Shown here: positions 1 through 9,264 of the stretch, piece after piece
Layout of the letters: the number at the start of each line of letters is the position of its first letter
How positions within the stretch are numbered: the stretch's first letter is position 1
DNA from: Bacillus salacetis
GTDB taxonomy: Bacteria; Bacillota; Bacilli; Bacillales; Bacillaceae_B
Length of the DNA: 64,000 nt
Reading direction: 5' to 3'
Assembly: GCF_003581585.1 (NCBI RefSeq)
Contig: NZ_QXIR01000008.1
Coordinates: 1 to 64,000 of the forward strand
Made by a program: the position numbers and the translations under genes
Notes under the pieces: generated by a model
Databases searched by the model: none
Told to the model about the DNA's origin: nothing
What the model saw: only the letters and a program-made list of their open reading frames with translations

Positions 1-547
1 AAGGACATCAACACTGCAAATGAGCTCCTAACCTGTCTTGAGTTCCAGTTTCAAGGACATCAACACTGCCTAAGAGCCCCATACCTGTCTTGACTCCCAG
101 TTTCAAGGACATCAACGCTGCCTAAGAGCCCCGTACCTGTCTTGACTCCCAGTTTCAAGGACATCACCATTGCAAAAGAGACCAAAACACGTCTTGACTC
201 CCAGTTTCAAGGACATCAACACTGCAAAAGAGACCTAAACACGTCTTGACTCCCAGTTTCAAGGACATCACCATTGCAAAAGAGACCCAAACACGTCTTG
301 AATTCCAGTTTCAAGGACATCAACACTGCCTAAGAGACCCATACCTGTCTTGAATCTCAGTTTCAAGGACATCACCATTGCAAAAGAGACCCAAACACGT
401 CTTGAATTCCAGTTTCAAGGACATCAACACTGCCTAAGAGACCCATACCTGTCTTGACTCCCAGTTTCAAGGACAAAAACATTGCAAAAGAGACCCATAC
501 CTGTCTTGACTACCAGTTTTAAGGACATCAACATTGCAAAAGAGCCA
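1..547. repeat. Tandem array, 52-bp unit, about 10.5 copies
   Basis: Ten full copies begin at 1, 53, 105, 157, 209, 261, 313, 365, 417 and 469, all exactly 52 bp apart, with a partial copy from 521. The array runs off the left window edge. Each unit opens with AAGGACATCA and closes with CAGTTTC. Variation sits mainly in the middle (CCATTGCAAAAGAGAC versus ACACTGCCTAAGAGCC). Within a unit CAAGGACA can pair, with one bulge, with TGTCTTG about 30 nt downstream, giving a possible hairpin. There is no open frame of note. The array lies beyond the 3' end of pepF and is followed at once by a long inverted repeat. The exact spacing without unique spacers argues against CRISPR. Function unknown. Confidence 0.95.
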
Positions 548-548
548 C

Positions 549-594
549 AAAATGGTCGGAAATCCAGGTTGTAACTTGGATTTCCGACCATTTT
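549..594. other. Long inverted repeat (21-bp arms)
   Basis: The left arm (549-569) and right arm (574-594) pair with a single G-T wobble around a 4-nt loop. Arms begin AAAATGGTCGG and end CCGACCATTTT, so an A/T run lies outside each arm and the hairpin could act as a bidirectional terminator. It bounds the 52-bp tandem array on its pepF side. Confidence 0.8.
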
Positions 595-656
595 AACACT
601 CTTTATCCCAGTGGATATCTAGGATTTCTAAATAGCTGTCTTTGAATATTATGACC

Positions 657-692
657 AAAAAGGGCTCATGATTCAACATCATGGCCCTTTTC
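657..692 (-). terminator. Rho-independent terminator of pepF
   Basis: Read on the minus strand, just after the pepF stop, GGGC-CATGAT pairs with ATCATG-GCCC, with one bulged base, and is followed by a T run (CCCTTTTTGG). Confidence 0.8.
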
Positions 693-701
693 CTCATACT
701 A

Positions 702-2519
702 TTAAGATAACATTTTTTCCATCTCAATCAGATTTTCTTCAAATACTTTCATCGCTTCTTCAATCGGCTGCGATACTGTCATGTCAACTCCGGCTTTTTT
801 CAATACTTCGATTGGATAGTCAGAACTTCCCGATTTAAGGAACTCGATATACCTTTCGACTGCAGGCTGGCCTTCCTCAAGGATCTGCTTGCTCAATGCT
901 GTTGCAGCACTGAAGCCTGTAGCATATTGATATACATAGTAATTGTAATAGAAATGCGGAATTCGCGCCCACTCAAGACCTATTTCTTCATCGATAGAAA
1001 TTTCTTCATCCCCGAAGTACTTTTTGTTCAATTCATAGTACTCCTTTGTCAGCATTTCGGCCGTAAGGGCTTCGCCTTCTTGAGCTTTTTTGTGAATGAT
1101 ATGTTCGAATTCGGCAAACATGGTCTGTCTGAATACTGTCCCCCTGAACCCTTCAAGGTAATGGTTCAATAGGTATAAACGCTTTTTCTCATCGTCAATT
1201 GTGTTGAGCAGATAGTTATTCAACAATGATTCATTGCAAGTTGAAGCTACCTCTGCAACGAAAATGGAATAATTTCCATAAGGATATGGCTGGGATTTTC
1301 TTGTGTAATAACTGTGAATACTGTGGCCGAATTCATGAGCCAAAGTAAACAAGTTATTGACGTTATCCTGCCAGTTCATCAGGATATACGGGTTAGTTCC
1401 GTATGCACCAGAAGAGTACGCGCCGCTTCTTTTGCCTTTGTTTTCAACGACATCGACCCATCGGTTTTCAAACCCTTCTTTCAACAGATTGATGTACTCA
1501 TCACCAAGCGGTGTCAAACCTTCCAGGATCATATCCTTGGCCTCTTCATAAGGAATATCCATTTTCACTTCTTTTACAAGCGGTGTATAAAGGTCATACA
1601 TATGAAGCTTATCAAGACCAAGTACTTTCTTGCGCAGCTTGACATATCTGTGAAGCAGATGCAGATTATCATTTACCGTCTTCACCAGATTTTCATATAC
1701 TGTTTCAGGGATATTATTTGCAGAAAGCGCCGCATGACGGGCAGAATCATAGTTCCTTACCTGCGCGCTGAAATTGTCTTTTTTAACTGTGCCGCTTAAA
1801 GTGCTTGAGAATGTATTTTGAAATTTCCCATACGTCTTATAAACTGCTTTGAATGCGTCTTCCCTGACACGGCGATCATCACTTTCAAGAAAACGGATGT
1901 AACGGCCGTGAGTGATTTCTACTTCTTCACCGTTTTCATCTTTGATGCTGGGGAATTCCATATCGGCATTATTCAGCATACCGAATGTATTGGCTGAAGC
2001 TCCCAGTACCTCAGATGCCTGGGCAAGAAGCGCTTCCTGTTCAGCTGTCAGGATATGAGGGCGCTGCAAATTAATCTCTTCAAGTGCATGCTTATAAAGC
2101 TGCAAGTCCTTATTCTGCTCCAGGAAGCTGTTCAACTGACTCTCTTCAATCGCAAGCACCTCTGGGACAAGATAAGCAAAAGAGCTTGATAACTGTGTAT
2201 ACAGCGTTTTTGCCCTGTCATCAAGTCCTTGATAATATGAATTGGTTGTATCCTGGTCATATCTCATATGGGAATAAGAGTACAACCTTCCCATTCTTTC
2301 GGATACCTCATCCTGGAACTTCAAAGCTTTATAAAGCTGTTCTGGACTCTCAGATAGCGTACCTTGGTATTTACCTGCTTCTTTGATCAGTTCCTGTACC
2401 TCTTTATACTCTTTTTCCCATACCTCATCGCTTGCAAAAATATCTTCAAGCCTCCATGTCAATTCTTCCTTGATATCCTTACGATTCGGGAGACTCTTTA
2501 CTGCTGTTTCGTTTGCCAT
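702..2519 (-). CDS. pepF: Oligoendopeptidase F
   Basis: A 605-residue cytoplasmic zinc peptidase of the M3 family, expected to cut oligopeptides. The zinc-binding motif HEFGH lies at residues 395-399, with the likely third ligand Glu423 in VAEVASTCNE. Length is normal for PepF (about 600). The ATG is preceded by a GGAGG Shine-Dalgarno sequence. It is the last gene of the coiA-pepF pair, 129 bp after coiA, and ends in its own terminator. In B. subtilis the homologue yjbG sits beside coiA in the same order, and PepF there is linked to degradation of signalling peptides. That role here is an inference. Confidence 0.95.
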   Translation of the reverse strand: MANETAVKSLPNRKDIKEELTWRLEDIFASDEVWEKEYKEVQELIKEAGKYQGTLSESPEQLYKALKFQDEVSERMGRLYSYSHMRYDQDTTNSYYQGLDDRAKTLYTQLSSSFAYLVPEVLAIEESQLNSFLEQNKDLQLYKHALEEINLQRPHILTAEQEALLAQASEVLGASANTFGMLNNADMEFPSIKDENGEEVEITHGRYIRFLESDDRRVREDAFKAVYKTYGKFQNTFSSTLSGTVKKDNFSAQVRNYDSARHAALSANNIPETVYENLVKTVNDNLHLLHRYVKLRKKVLGLDKLHMYDLYTPLVKEVKMDIPYEEAKDMILEGLTPLGDEYINLLKEGFENRWVDVVENKGKRSGAYSSGAYGTNPYILMNWQDNVNNLFTLAHEFGHSIHSYYTRKSQPYPYGNYSIFVAEVASTCNESLLNNYLLNTIDDEKKRLYLLNHYLEGFRGTVFRQTMFAEFEHIIHKKAQEGEALTAEMLTKEYYELNKKYFGDEEISIDEEIGLEWARIPHFYYNYYVYQYATGFSAATALSKQILEEGQPAVERYIEFLKSGSSDYPIEVLKKAGVDMTVSQPIEEAMKVFEENLIEMEKMLS

Positions 2520-2648
2520 ATGTATCCTCCATTCTTTCGCTTTTCGAAATTAAACCTACCCTCTTACATTCTCTATCAAAAAAGAAAATCCTGCAAGAGA
2601 TGGGTTTTTTCACAAAGTAAACCAGATTTTAGCCATAGAGTCTTAACG

Positions 2649-3761
2649 TTATTTAGTATGTGATTGCAGAAGTAAATATTCATAACAGGAGACTTTTTTT
2701 ATTATGTCTCTTTCTTCCAAAACCATTAAGTAATTTTGCAGGGCTTTCTTTCTTAATTCTTCTTCTATGAGGGGAAGCTTTCGATACTGAATAAAGCCAC
2801 CCTCTTCTCTGCGCTTCAGGCAATTAATGAAATCAGACAGATGTACTTTTTCACCTGCCGCCTTTCCCTTAAGCACATCACACCAGAGGTAATACTGCCA
2901 CTCGATCGGATTGCTTTTGAAAAGGAGCATATGCTCACAGGGTAACCCAATAAATACAGGGAGTGCCATTAGATGATCACGGTTTAAATAGAGAGATCTC
3001 AACAACAAATCGTTCACTCCCCGGTTATATTTAATTTTGCATTGCTTCCAAGAATCTTGGGATGCTGTAAAACGTTCACTTTGTTGACGGTTTTCGTTAT
3101 TAAAGGGAAGCTGGAATGGAAAAGGTATGGAGGTAAGAGGAACGGAATAAAGATTGAAGGTAAATATGTTCACTGATAAAGGGAAAAGATTGAAATAAAA
3201 GTAGATGGTTTCCGTAGAGCTGTTATAAAGAGCCAGCCAGTAACCTGCATGAACGCTGTATCTGATGAAATTTTGCTGAAAGCTGGATAACAGCAAAGTT
3301 TCTGCACCATTTGCCTTCACAGGTTTCCCTAAAATCCAAATTGGATCTATCCCTCTGCTGAGGTATCCGGAAGTCCTTTCAGCAAAGGCGGCACTGCTGA
3401 TTGGGGTACATTGATACTCAATAGCAAAATGCCTCTTATCCAGTTGAATGAACACATCCGGTCTTTGTCTGATGGAAGGGAAATAGCGCTCTAATGAAAC
3501 TTCGTCAAGGAATGAAGAAAAATGATGGAAAAGCTGAATTTTCCCTTTGAGATGGCGGGCTGTCTCTGGTTCATGGCTGCCTTCACATCGGGTACCCGAA
3601 ACATGGGCAAAATGGGGGATCTTAATCTCTCCAGCTTTGATGGTAACCGGGGAACCGCATTGAGGACAAACGAAATTATGTCCTTTTATCATTCTAATCT
3701 GTTCAATTGATAATCGAAAAAGCGAGACTATTTCTTTTCGATTGTTTAATGCTGTCAGCAT
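2649..3761 (-). CDS. coiA: Competence protein CoiA family
   Basis: A 370-residue protein of the CoiA family, which acts in recombination during DNA uptake in competent cells. Visible family marks are an N-terminal CPQCGSPV zinc-like motif, PHFAH about 15 residues later, and a nuclease-like core in which EYQ follows a DVFI strand (around residues 110-140). The ATG at 3761 has a GGAGGTG-type ribosome site. Upstream is mecA and downstream pepF, the same order as B. subtilis yjbF. Competence use in this organism cannot be shown from the sequence. Confidence 0.88.
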   Translation of the reverse strand: MLTALNNRKEIVSLFRLSIEQIRMIKGHNFVCPQCGSPVTIKAGEIKIPHFAHVSGTRCEGSHEPETARHLKGKIQLFHHFSSFLDEVSLERYFPSIRQRPDVFIQLDKRHFAIEYQCTPISSAAFAERTSGYLSRGIDPIWILGKPVKANGAETLLLSSFQQNFIRYSVHAGYWLALYNSSTETIYFYFNLFPLSVNIFTFNLYSVPLTSIPFPFQLPFNNENRQQSERFTASQDSWKQCKIKYNRGVNDLLLRSLYLNRDHLMALPVFIGLPCEHMLLFKSNPIEWQYYLWCDVLKGKAAGEKVHLSDFINCLKRREEGGFIQYRKLPLIEEELRKKALQNYLMVLEERDIIKKVSCYEYLLLQSHTK

Positions 3762-3820
3762 GATTCACCTCCTGTCCCTATAAAATTCTAGATAACCCGC
3801 GCTTTTCCTTCTTTTTCATA

Positions 3821-4014
3821 GGCTCTTTTTATAGACTTTGTTGCTGCTCAATATAAATTTCCAATATATATTGATAATTCGCGGTAAAAACCCCGGTAAG
3901 CAAGAAAGAAAAGAGCTACTCTCCCTTTTTCGAGTGAAAGACCTTGGACTACAGCGGAAAATCCGGTACATGGAATTTCTCCGAAAGCTAAAATATATGC
4001 GTAAACAGCCTTTT
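3821..4014 (+). repeat. Dispersed ~190-bp element, copy 1
   Basis: 194 bp, starting GGCTCTTTTTATAGACTTTG and ending in AAACAGCCTTTT. It shares segments with copies at 19.0, 21.7, 35.7 and 49.5 kb: TTTGTTGCT near the left end, GTAAAAACCCC, an internal AAGAAAGAAAAGAGC core, and CCGAAAGC near the right end. The two ends form an imperfect terminal inverted repeat (GGCTCTTTT...TTGTTGCT against the reverse of ...AGCAACA...GAAAACAGCC). It lies between mecA and coiA. No transposase. The short open frame inside it (3838-4026) is not regarded as a gene. Confidence 0.85.
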
Positions 4015-4065
4015 CACAAAAAATAACGCATCCTCCGGCAGAGAATGCGATGAGTGATATATTAT

Positions 4066-4734
4066 TTAACTGAAATGTTTGGTTACTGTGTTGAATACAT
4101 CCTCATCCATGATGGATGTACCGTATTCACTCAACCGATGTACAGTCAAGCTGGACTCATCCGCGTATTCAAGCATTATGCTCAATACATTATCGATTTC
4201 TTCCTCTGTAAAGTGTTCATCTGAAAACTCAATGTGAAGGTAATAAGTTCCTTCAAAGGAAAACAATTTTGTAGAAAGATGCTCATATACAGAGGCTGCC
4301 ATTTTCTTGGATAGTGATATGACATCTTCAAAATCCTTGAATTTAATCGTGAATTCAAGTGATCCTTCTTGATCTTCCTGATCCTGTTTCATTTGGAAGT
4401 GTTGATCAAGAAAGTCTTCAATCCGCTCATCAACAGGCAGGTCCTTCATTTTGTCTTCCGGAATCGGCAGCTCAAATTTCTGTCCATCTTTGGTGACTTG
4501 TGCACGTGTTACCAAAACCTCGAGACCTTTGTCGAGAGCTTGTACTTGAATCCATAATGGACCTTCAATCGTAAAGTTCTCTTCCTGATGGACTTCATCC
4601 ATCATCTCCCAGAAAAGCTCTTCGCTTCGTTCGCGGTTATACCAGATTTCTTCCCGGTCGAAGCCTCTTTCCTCTATATCGCCATATGAAATATAAAACT
4701 TTACAGTATTGTCATTAATACGTTCTATCTCCAT
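4066..4734 (-). CDS. mecA: Adaptor protein MecA
   Basis: A 222-residue adaptor that delivers ComK and other clients to ClpC-ClpP. It shows the family N-terminus MEIERINDNTVKFYISYGDI, an acidic linker (about residues 85-120), and a C-terminal ClpC-binding domain ending in TKHF. An upstream extension of the frame is open to 4848, but the start at 4734 follows GGGAGAGG and gives the canonical N-terminus. It is separated from spx by about 600 bp. B. subtilis has yjbE in that gap; I see no equivalent here. Confidence 0.95.
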   Translation of the reverse strand: MEIERINDNTVKFYISYGDIEERGFDREEIWYNRERSEELFWEMMDEVHQEENFTIEGPLWIQVQALDKGLEVLVTRAQVTKDGQKFELPIPEDKMKDLPVDERIEDFLDQHFQMKQDQEDQEGSLEFTIKFKDFEDVISLSKKMAASVYEHLSTKLFSFEGTYYLHIEFSDEHFTEEEIDNVLSIMLEYADESSLTVHRLSEYGTSIMDEDVFNTVTKHFS

Positions 4735-5297
4735 CAAACACCTCTCCCTTCTGTTCAATTTGGTGAAGGGACTGCACCCCTGAGCCATCAGCTCTGAAAA
4801 TGATGTAGACTGTTTAACTAATCTCTCTTCCTGGCCCTCAGCATTCATTTTGCCATTCCCTTGAATGCCGGTGACAGTGAAGCATGCCCTGAATTATTGC
4901 CATATCCTGAGCAGTTGAATTAGTTTATACCTTGTACTCTTATTTTATGATAAAACATACAGAAATGGAATTAAAAATATGCCTATTTTTCAATCATAGT
5001 AAAACCAAATACATTCCAGTGTTTTGGTTATTTTAGCTTAAATTCACTGAGAATTCAAGTTTTAGTGCTTCTCCCTTATTACTAAGTTATCCTATGTCCT
5101 ATGCTTTAAAACATTTCAATAGGCAATTAAAAGCCTGTCTTCATATTGATTGCAGCTGTCGGGATTCTCCATTTGGCCAGCCAGTATAGAGAATTTTTCC
5201 CTTGCAATAAATTATTCATCTCTTCTCCTTCTCTTTTTCAACATTTTGTATAAAGGCATGGTGAATGGACCATATTGAATAGCAACAAAGATCACAC
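4735..5297. other. Intergenic region upstream of mecA
   Basis: AT-rich DNA between the mecA start and the spx terminator. No credible coding frame or known RNA was found. The mecA promoter must lie here, but no hexamer pair is convincing. The position corresponds to yjbE in B. subtilis, which is absent. Confidence 0.6.
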
Positions 5298-5328
5298 AAA
5301 AAAAACCTCCATGCCTGGGCATGAAGGA
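5295..5328 (-). terminator. Terminator of spx
   Basis: On the minus strand, CCTTCATGCC pairs with GGCATGGAGG around a 2-nt loop, followed by a run of eight T. Confidence 0.85.
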
Positions 5329-5339
5329 ATAAAAATATA

Positions 5340-5735
5340 TTAGTTGACCATACGCTGTGCTTCAAGCAATTGGAATGTACGCACTTTACGCGGAAGAAAA
5401 CGACGGATTTCATCTTCATTATATCCTACTTGAAGTCTCTTTTCGTCCATAATAATTGGTCTGCGAAGCAAACCAGGATTTTGCTGGATAAGTTCGAAAA
5501 GATTCTGCAGCGGAAGAGCATCGAGTTCAACATTCAGCTTTTGGAATGTCTTAGATCGAGTAGAGATGATTTCATCTGTACCGTCTTCCGTCATTCTTAA
5601 GATTTCTTTGATCTCATCAATGCTTAACGGTTCTGAGAATACATTTCTCTCTTTATATGGAATTTCATGATCTTCTAACCAAGCTTTCGCCTTACGGCAG
5701 GATGTACAACTAGGTGAAGTGAACAAAGTTACCAT
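5340..5735 (-). CDS. spxA: Transcriptional regulator Spx
   Basis: A 131-residue ArsC-like regulator that binds the alpha subunit C-terminal domain of RNA polymerase and redirects transcription under thiol stress. The redox switch C10-x-x-C13 ([11 protein letters not shown]) is intact. The conserved [20 protein letters not shown] segment lies near residues 92-112. Spx is a ClpXP substrate; the C-terminus is EAQRMVN. It is monocistronic or read with yjbC, which lies 303 bp upstream and ends in its own terminator. Confidence 0.96.
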   Translation of the reverse strand: MVTLFTSPSCTSCRKAKAWLEDHEIPYKERNVFSEPLSIDEIKEILRMTEDGTDEIISTRSKTFQKLNVELDALPLQNLFELIQQNPGLLRRPIIMDEKRLQVGYNEDEIRRFLPRKVRTFQLLEAQRMVN

Positions 5736-6002
5736 GAACCATTCACACTCCCTTATATTATTAAGACTTATTTTTTTACAAGTAGAGGTTTCTTTTAAAT
5801 AAAGGTTTCTTATTTAATAATTAATTTAAAGAAGAAATCTCTCTTATGTATTATACATGAAAAAAGGTAACTTGAATATAGTTTTAACTAAATTGTCAAT
5901 GATAGATGCAAGCATTTACATAACTTTTGTTTCATTTAACAAATACCCGATTCTATAACACTTAAAACATTTTTTGTGCATTTATTCTTACTTGAGAATA
6001 GA
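5736..6002 (-). promoter_or_regulatory. Region holding the spx promoter(s)
   Basis: 303-bp AT-rich gap between yjbC and spx. On the minus strand a good -10 TATAAT lies at 5850-5855, about 115 nt before the spx ATG, with only a weak -35 upstream (around TATTCAA). In B. subtilis spx has several promoters; other sites here are not resolvable by eye. Confidence 0.4.
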
Positions 6003-6035
6003 AAAGCCTTATTGAAAAATTCAATAAGGCTTTCT
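6003..6035 (-). terminator. Terminator of yjbC
   Basis: A perfect 14-bp stem (AAAGCCTTATTGAA / TTCAATAAGGCTTT) with a 3-nt loop directly after the yjbC stop. A short T run follows on the minus strand. Confidence 0.85.
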
Positions 6036-6038
6036 CAT

Positions 6039-6611
6039 TCAAATATCCTTCAGGATATCTGTGTTCTTGTCTTCTTCAATATTTAATACTTCATCTGCCG
6101 GCTGATAAGATGCACCATAAAATTTTGTGTCTTTATAGGTATGAATCAGTTCATAGGTTTTGATCATGGATTGATAAACCAATTCCTCAGATTCATTTTC
6201 AGGTGCCCAATATAAGATTTCCATTTCGTTGATTTCATGTGTGGCAAGGGACCTTCTGCGGTACCCGATGCTGGAAGCGTGTTCGAAACCTTCCCTCTTA
6301 TAAAACCTCAGTCTCTTTTCGGAATCTGTATCTTCATAATCAACAGGTTCAACTTCAAGAATGATTGGTTTTCCCTTTTTCTTTAATTTTTCAATCAGCT
6401 TATGCCCGAGTCCTTGTCCTCTTGCTTTTGAGGACACAAACAGATAATCAATGAATATAAAATCTTTGAGCTCGGCGTACATCAACACATGGTACTCATC
6501 TTCGTCCTTATGATAGATATCACTGCGTTCTTTGAGCAATGTTTCCATATGTTCTTTTGATTTCATTTCTTCTACAGGGAAATATTGATTTAACTTCTCA
6601 TACCAATGCAT
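6039..6611 (-). CDS. yjbC: GNAT-family acetyltransferase YjbC
   Basis: A 190-residue protein with an N-acetyltransferase fold. The acetyl-CoA loop is visible as SSKARGQGLGHKLIEKL (about residues 80-97, R/Q-x-x-G-x-G/A pattern). A long C-terminal tail carries acidic residues. The ATG at 6611 has an AAGGAG site. The homologue in B. subtilis lies directly upstream of spx, as here, and is thought to be co-regulated with it. The substrate is unknown. Confidence 0.85.
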   Translation of the reverse strand: MHWYEKLNQYFPVEEMKSKEHMETLLKERSDIYHKDEDEYHVLMYAELKDFIFIDYLFVSSKARGQGLGHKLIEKLKKKGKPIILEVEPVDYEDTDSEKRLRFYKREGFEHASSIGYRRRSLATHEINEMEILYWAPENESEELVYQSMIKTYELIHTYKDTKFYGASYQPADEVLNIEEDKNTDILKDI

Positions 6612-6875
6612 GGATCTACTCCTTTTGTTTAATTAAGTCAACTTATGTCGCTTATCCACAATACACATTTATTATTTCCTGCCTTCAAAAAACAAAACGG
6701 GAAAGCAAAGCCTGGATATTATTTGTATTCTAGGGATATTGATTGCCTTCAGGAAGATGCGAAGGCAGTAAGTGGGATAAAAAAGTGGATGTAAAGCGGT
6801 TTTTATTACCAATTTAATTCTATCGTACTGAGAGTAAAAGTCAAATCATATGCGGCTGTGCCGGCCGGACATCAG
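6612..6875. other. Intergenic, no gene seen
   Basis: The gap between the end of the glycoside-hydrolase-like gene (with its terminator at 6876-6905) and the yjbC start. It must contain the yjbC promoter, but I cannot place it. No repeat or RNA recognised. Confidence 0.5.
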
Positions 6876-6906
6876 CAAAAAACCGACAGCTTGCACTGCC
6901 GGCTTT
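6876..6906 (-). terminator. Terminator of the DUF4015 gene
   Basis: Minus strand: CCGGCAG pairs with CTGTCGG (one G-U), followed by TTTTTT. Confidence 0.75.
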
Positions 6907-6915
6907 CAGGGGAAA

Positions 6916-8115
6916 TCAAGGTGTGAAATCCACATTTTCTGTATAGGTATTTCCCGCATTCCATAGGAGATATTCATTGATTCCCTGCTCTTTAAGTGCT
7001 TTGATCTGTGCTTCGACTTCGGCTTTGCCATACTGTTTATAATTACCCGACCCAAGATAAGACGCTGTAAAGTCCTGCAGCCAAGGGCGGGAAACCGGAG
7101 GATTTTCCAGTTCAGCAAGCTTTTTGTTCTCAAGTTTCGCATACTCGGTAATCAACTTATAAGGTTCAAGATCTGGTTTGGCTATCCCGAAATAGGAAGT
7201 CCAATGACTAGGATAGATCATCGAAGAAATGACATCGACATGTTCAGAGATCTTTGAGAAATTCTGGCCGATTCCAGGGGCTTCCGGTAATGTAGCCGTA
7301 TAACCGAAGATATCAACTGAAACATCAACCCCATAAGGCTCGAGCTGCTCTTTTGCATATGCCACAAAATCTGTTACTGCATGAACCCTTTTTTGAACAT
7401 TGTCTTCATCTAAATCAGCATATTCCCCCATGCTGTATTTCAGTTCCGTGTCTCTCTTTTCAAAGCCTTCCGGGAAGCGGACATAGTCAAATTGGATTTC
7501 CTGGAATCCCATCTTGGCTGCTTCAATGGCAATGCCCACATTATAATCCCAGACTTCTTTCAGGAACGGATTAACGAAGGATTCTCCCCTTCCGTTTTTC
7601 CATACTTCATTGCCTTCCATATAGGAGAGCTCAGGCTTTGCCTTTGACAATACGGAATCTTTGAATACTACTACCCTGGCAATAGGATAGATCTGCTTTT
7701 CTTCCATCTTTTTGAGTACTTCGACAGGATCCTTTATATAGGGCTTGCCAATACCTTTATATTCGGATTCCTCTGTCTGGTAGGTGATGTTACCCCAGTC
7801 ATCCTTGATATCAATTACCATGGCATTCAAGTCAGTATTATCAATTAAGTCTATCAAAGTATCAAAACGGCCGCCGCCCGCAGAGTGCCCTGTTACATAA
7901 ACACCCCTGACAGCATCCGGATATGTAAATTCCAGGCCTGAATCATAGATGAAACGGGACATTTGCTTAGGCAGTGACTTTTCCTGTAAACCAAGCTCAA
8001 TGGATGAGTGTTTCTGCATTGTCTTCCCTTCTGTCTCCTCAGCACTTGCGCTGGTAAACGGCAAGAGACAGAGGACTGATATCCCCATCGCTGTCATTGC
8101 ACTTCTAAATTTCAA
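6916..8115 (-). CDS. Secreted putative glycoside hydrolase (DUF4015)
   Basis: A 399-residue exported protein. A Sec signal peptide (MKFRSAM...LLPFTSASA) is followed by a TIM-barrel-like domain. Family-typical segments are AMVIDIKDDWGNITYQ, FQEIQFDYVRFPEGF and SSMIYPSHW. Pfam describes this domain as a putative glycosyl hydrolase, and no substrate is established. It lies downstream of the opp operon but has its own upstream gap and terminator, so it is probably expressed alone. I assign the family, not a reaction. Confidence 0.8.
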   Translation of the reverse strand: MKFRSAMTAMGISVLCLLPFTSASAEETEGKTMQKHSSIELGLQEKSLPKQMSRFIYDSGLEFTYPDAVRGVYVTGHSAGGGRFDTLIDLIDNTDLNAMVIDIKDDWGNITYQTEESEYKGIGKPYIKDPVEVLKKMEEKQIYPIARVVVFKDSVLSKAKPELSYMEGNEVWKNGRGESFVNPFLKEVWDYNVGIAIEAAKMGFQEIQFDYVRFPEGFEKRDTELKYSMGEYADLDEDNVQKRVHAVTDFVAYAKEQLEPYGVDVSVDIFGYTATLPEAPGIGQNFSKISEHVDVISSMIYPSHWTSYFGIAKPDLEPYKLITEYAKLENKKLAELENPPVSRPWLQDFTASYLGSGNYKQYGKAEVEAQIKALKEQGINEYLLWNAGNTYTENVDFTP

Positions 8116-8293
8116 AATTAACCTCTCCCCTTAACATTTTAGTGATAGTTTACTAATTTCGTAATTTTTATATTATATACCCTATTTTACCAGTGAATGA
8201 GCAATATATAAAACATTTTTACTGACTAAAAGCGAGATTTCCTGGGGAATCAAATCACAACCGTTTAAGAGGCATCTGCCGGGGTATGCATAT

Positions 8294-8323
8294 AAAAAGA
8301 CCTCAGATAAAATCTGAGGTCTT
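8294..8323 (-). terminator. Terminator of the opp operon
   Basis: An 11-bp perfect stem (AGACCTCAGAT / ATCTGAGGTCT) with a 3-nt loop directly after the oppF stop, followed on the minus strand by TTTTT. Confidence 0.9.
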
Positions 8324-8328
8324 CTATA

Positions 8329-9264
8329 TTATTGTTTGTATTGTGCTTTATATTGAGCGAATTCCTTTTCAGAACAATATACAAAGTGACCTGGTGCAAC
8401 TTCACGAAGTTCCAAATCATCACTTTCGGTATAATTGTGGACTGCAGGATCATAGGTTTTACGCTTTCTGGAACGTTCATAGTCCGGGTCAGGAAGCGGT
8501 ATGGCAGACAGAAGCGATTGTGTATATGGGTGAAGCGGATTCTTATATAACGCATCACTTGGCGCCAGTTCTACAAGCTTACCAAAATACATAACTCCGA
8601 TTCTGTCACTGATGTATTTAACCATTGAAAGGTCATGGGCAATGAAAAGATATGTTAAACCTTTTTCACGCTGAAGGTCTTTCATCAAGTTAACAACCTG
8701 AGCCTGGATTGAAACGTCAAGTGCTGAGATCGGCTCATCCGCAATGATGAAGTCAGGATCTACTGCAAGGGCCCTGGCAATACCGATACGCTGGCGCTGA
8801 CCGCCTGAGAATTCATGCGGGTAGCGGTTTGCGTGCTCTTTATTCAGACCAACCGTTTCAAGAAGTTCATGGACTTTTTTCAACCGCGCTTCTGAAGAAG
8901 TAGCAAGACCGTGAATATCGATTCCTTCAGCGATCAAATCAGCTACCTTCATACGGGGGTTCAATGAAGCGTAAGGATCCTGGAAAATCATCTGCATTTT
9001 CCGGTTGAACTTTTTCAGTTCCTTACGGGATTTTTTCCCATGAACGTCTTCACCTTCAAACAAAACCTGTCCGTCAGTGGCATCATAAAGGCGGATGATG
9101 GTACGTCCTGTAGTGGATTTACCGCATCCGGACTCACCAACCAGCCCCAATGTTTCCCCTTTGTAGATGTCAAAAGAGATATCATCCACTGCTTTGACCA
9201 TGTTGGGTTTTCCAGGGTTAAAGTATTGTTTTAAGTTCTTAATTTCTAGTAATTTTTCAGCCAT
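8329..9264 (-). CDS. oppF: Oligopeptide ABC transporter ATPase OppF
   Basis: A 311-residue ATPase, the second nucleotide-binding subunit of the oligopeptide importer. Walker A GESGCGKST lies at 43-51, signature SGGQRQR at about 153-159, and Walker B IIADEP at about 173-178. The C-terminal oligopeptide-transporter extension contains the Cys of HFVYCSEKE. Its start shares a base with the oppD stop, so translation is probably coupled. Confidence 0.95.
   Translation of the reverse strand: MAEKLLEIKNLKQYFNPGKPNMVKAVDDISFDIYKGETLGLVGESGCGKSTTGRTIIRLYDATDGQVLFEGEDVHGKKSRKELKKFNRKMQMIFQDPYASLNPRMKVADLIAEGIDIHGLATSSEARLKKVHELLETVGLNKEHANRYPHEFSGGQRQRIGIARALAVDPDFIIADEPISALDVSIQAQVVNLMKDLQREKGLTYLFIAHDLSMVKYISDRIGVMYFGKLVELAPSDALYKNPLHPYTQSLLSAIPLPDPDYERSRKRKTYDPAVHNYTESDDLELREVAPGHFVYCSEKEFAQYKAQYKQ

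Noticed and set aside
1..547. CRISPR array
   Set aside because: The whole 52-bp unit is conserved and contiguous; there are no unique spacers and no cas genes. The same holds for 40280-41040.
1314..1799. 161-codon frame antisense to pepF
   Set aside because: It overlaps the conserved pepF reading frame entirely. Similar long antisense frames under mdxE (47190-47684), the amylase gene (43162-43797) and yitU (31501-32037) were rejected for the same reason.
3838..4026. Open frame of 62 codons inside the dispersed element
   Set aside because: The frame is not kept in the other four copies, so it is a by-product of the repeat.
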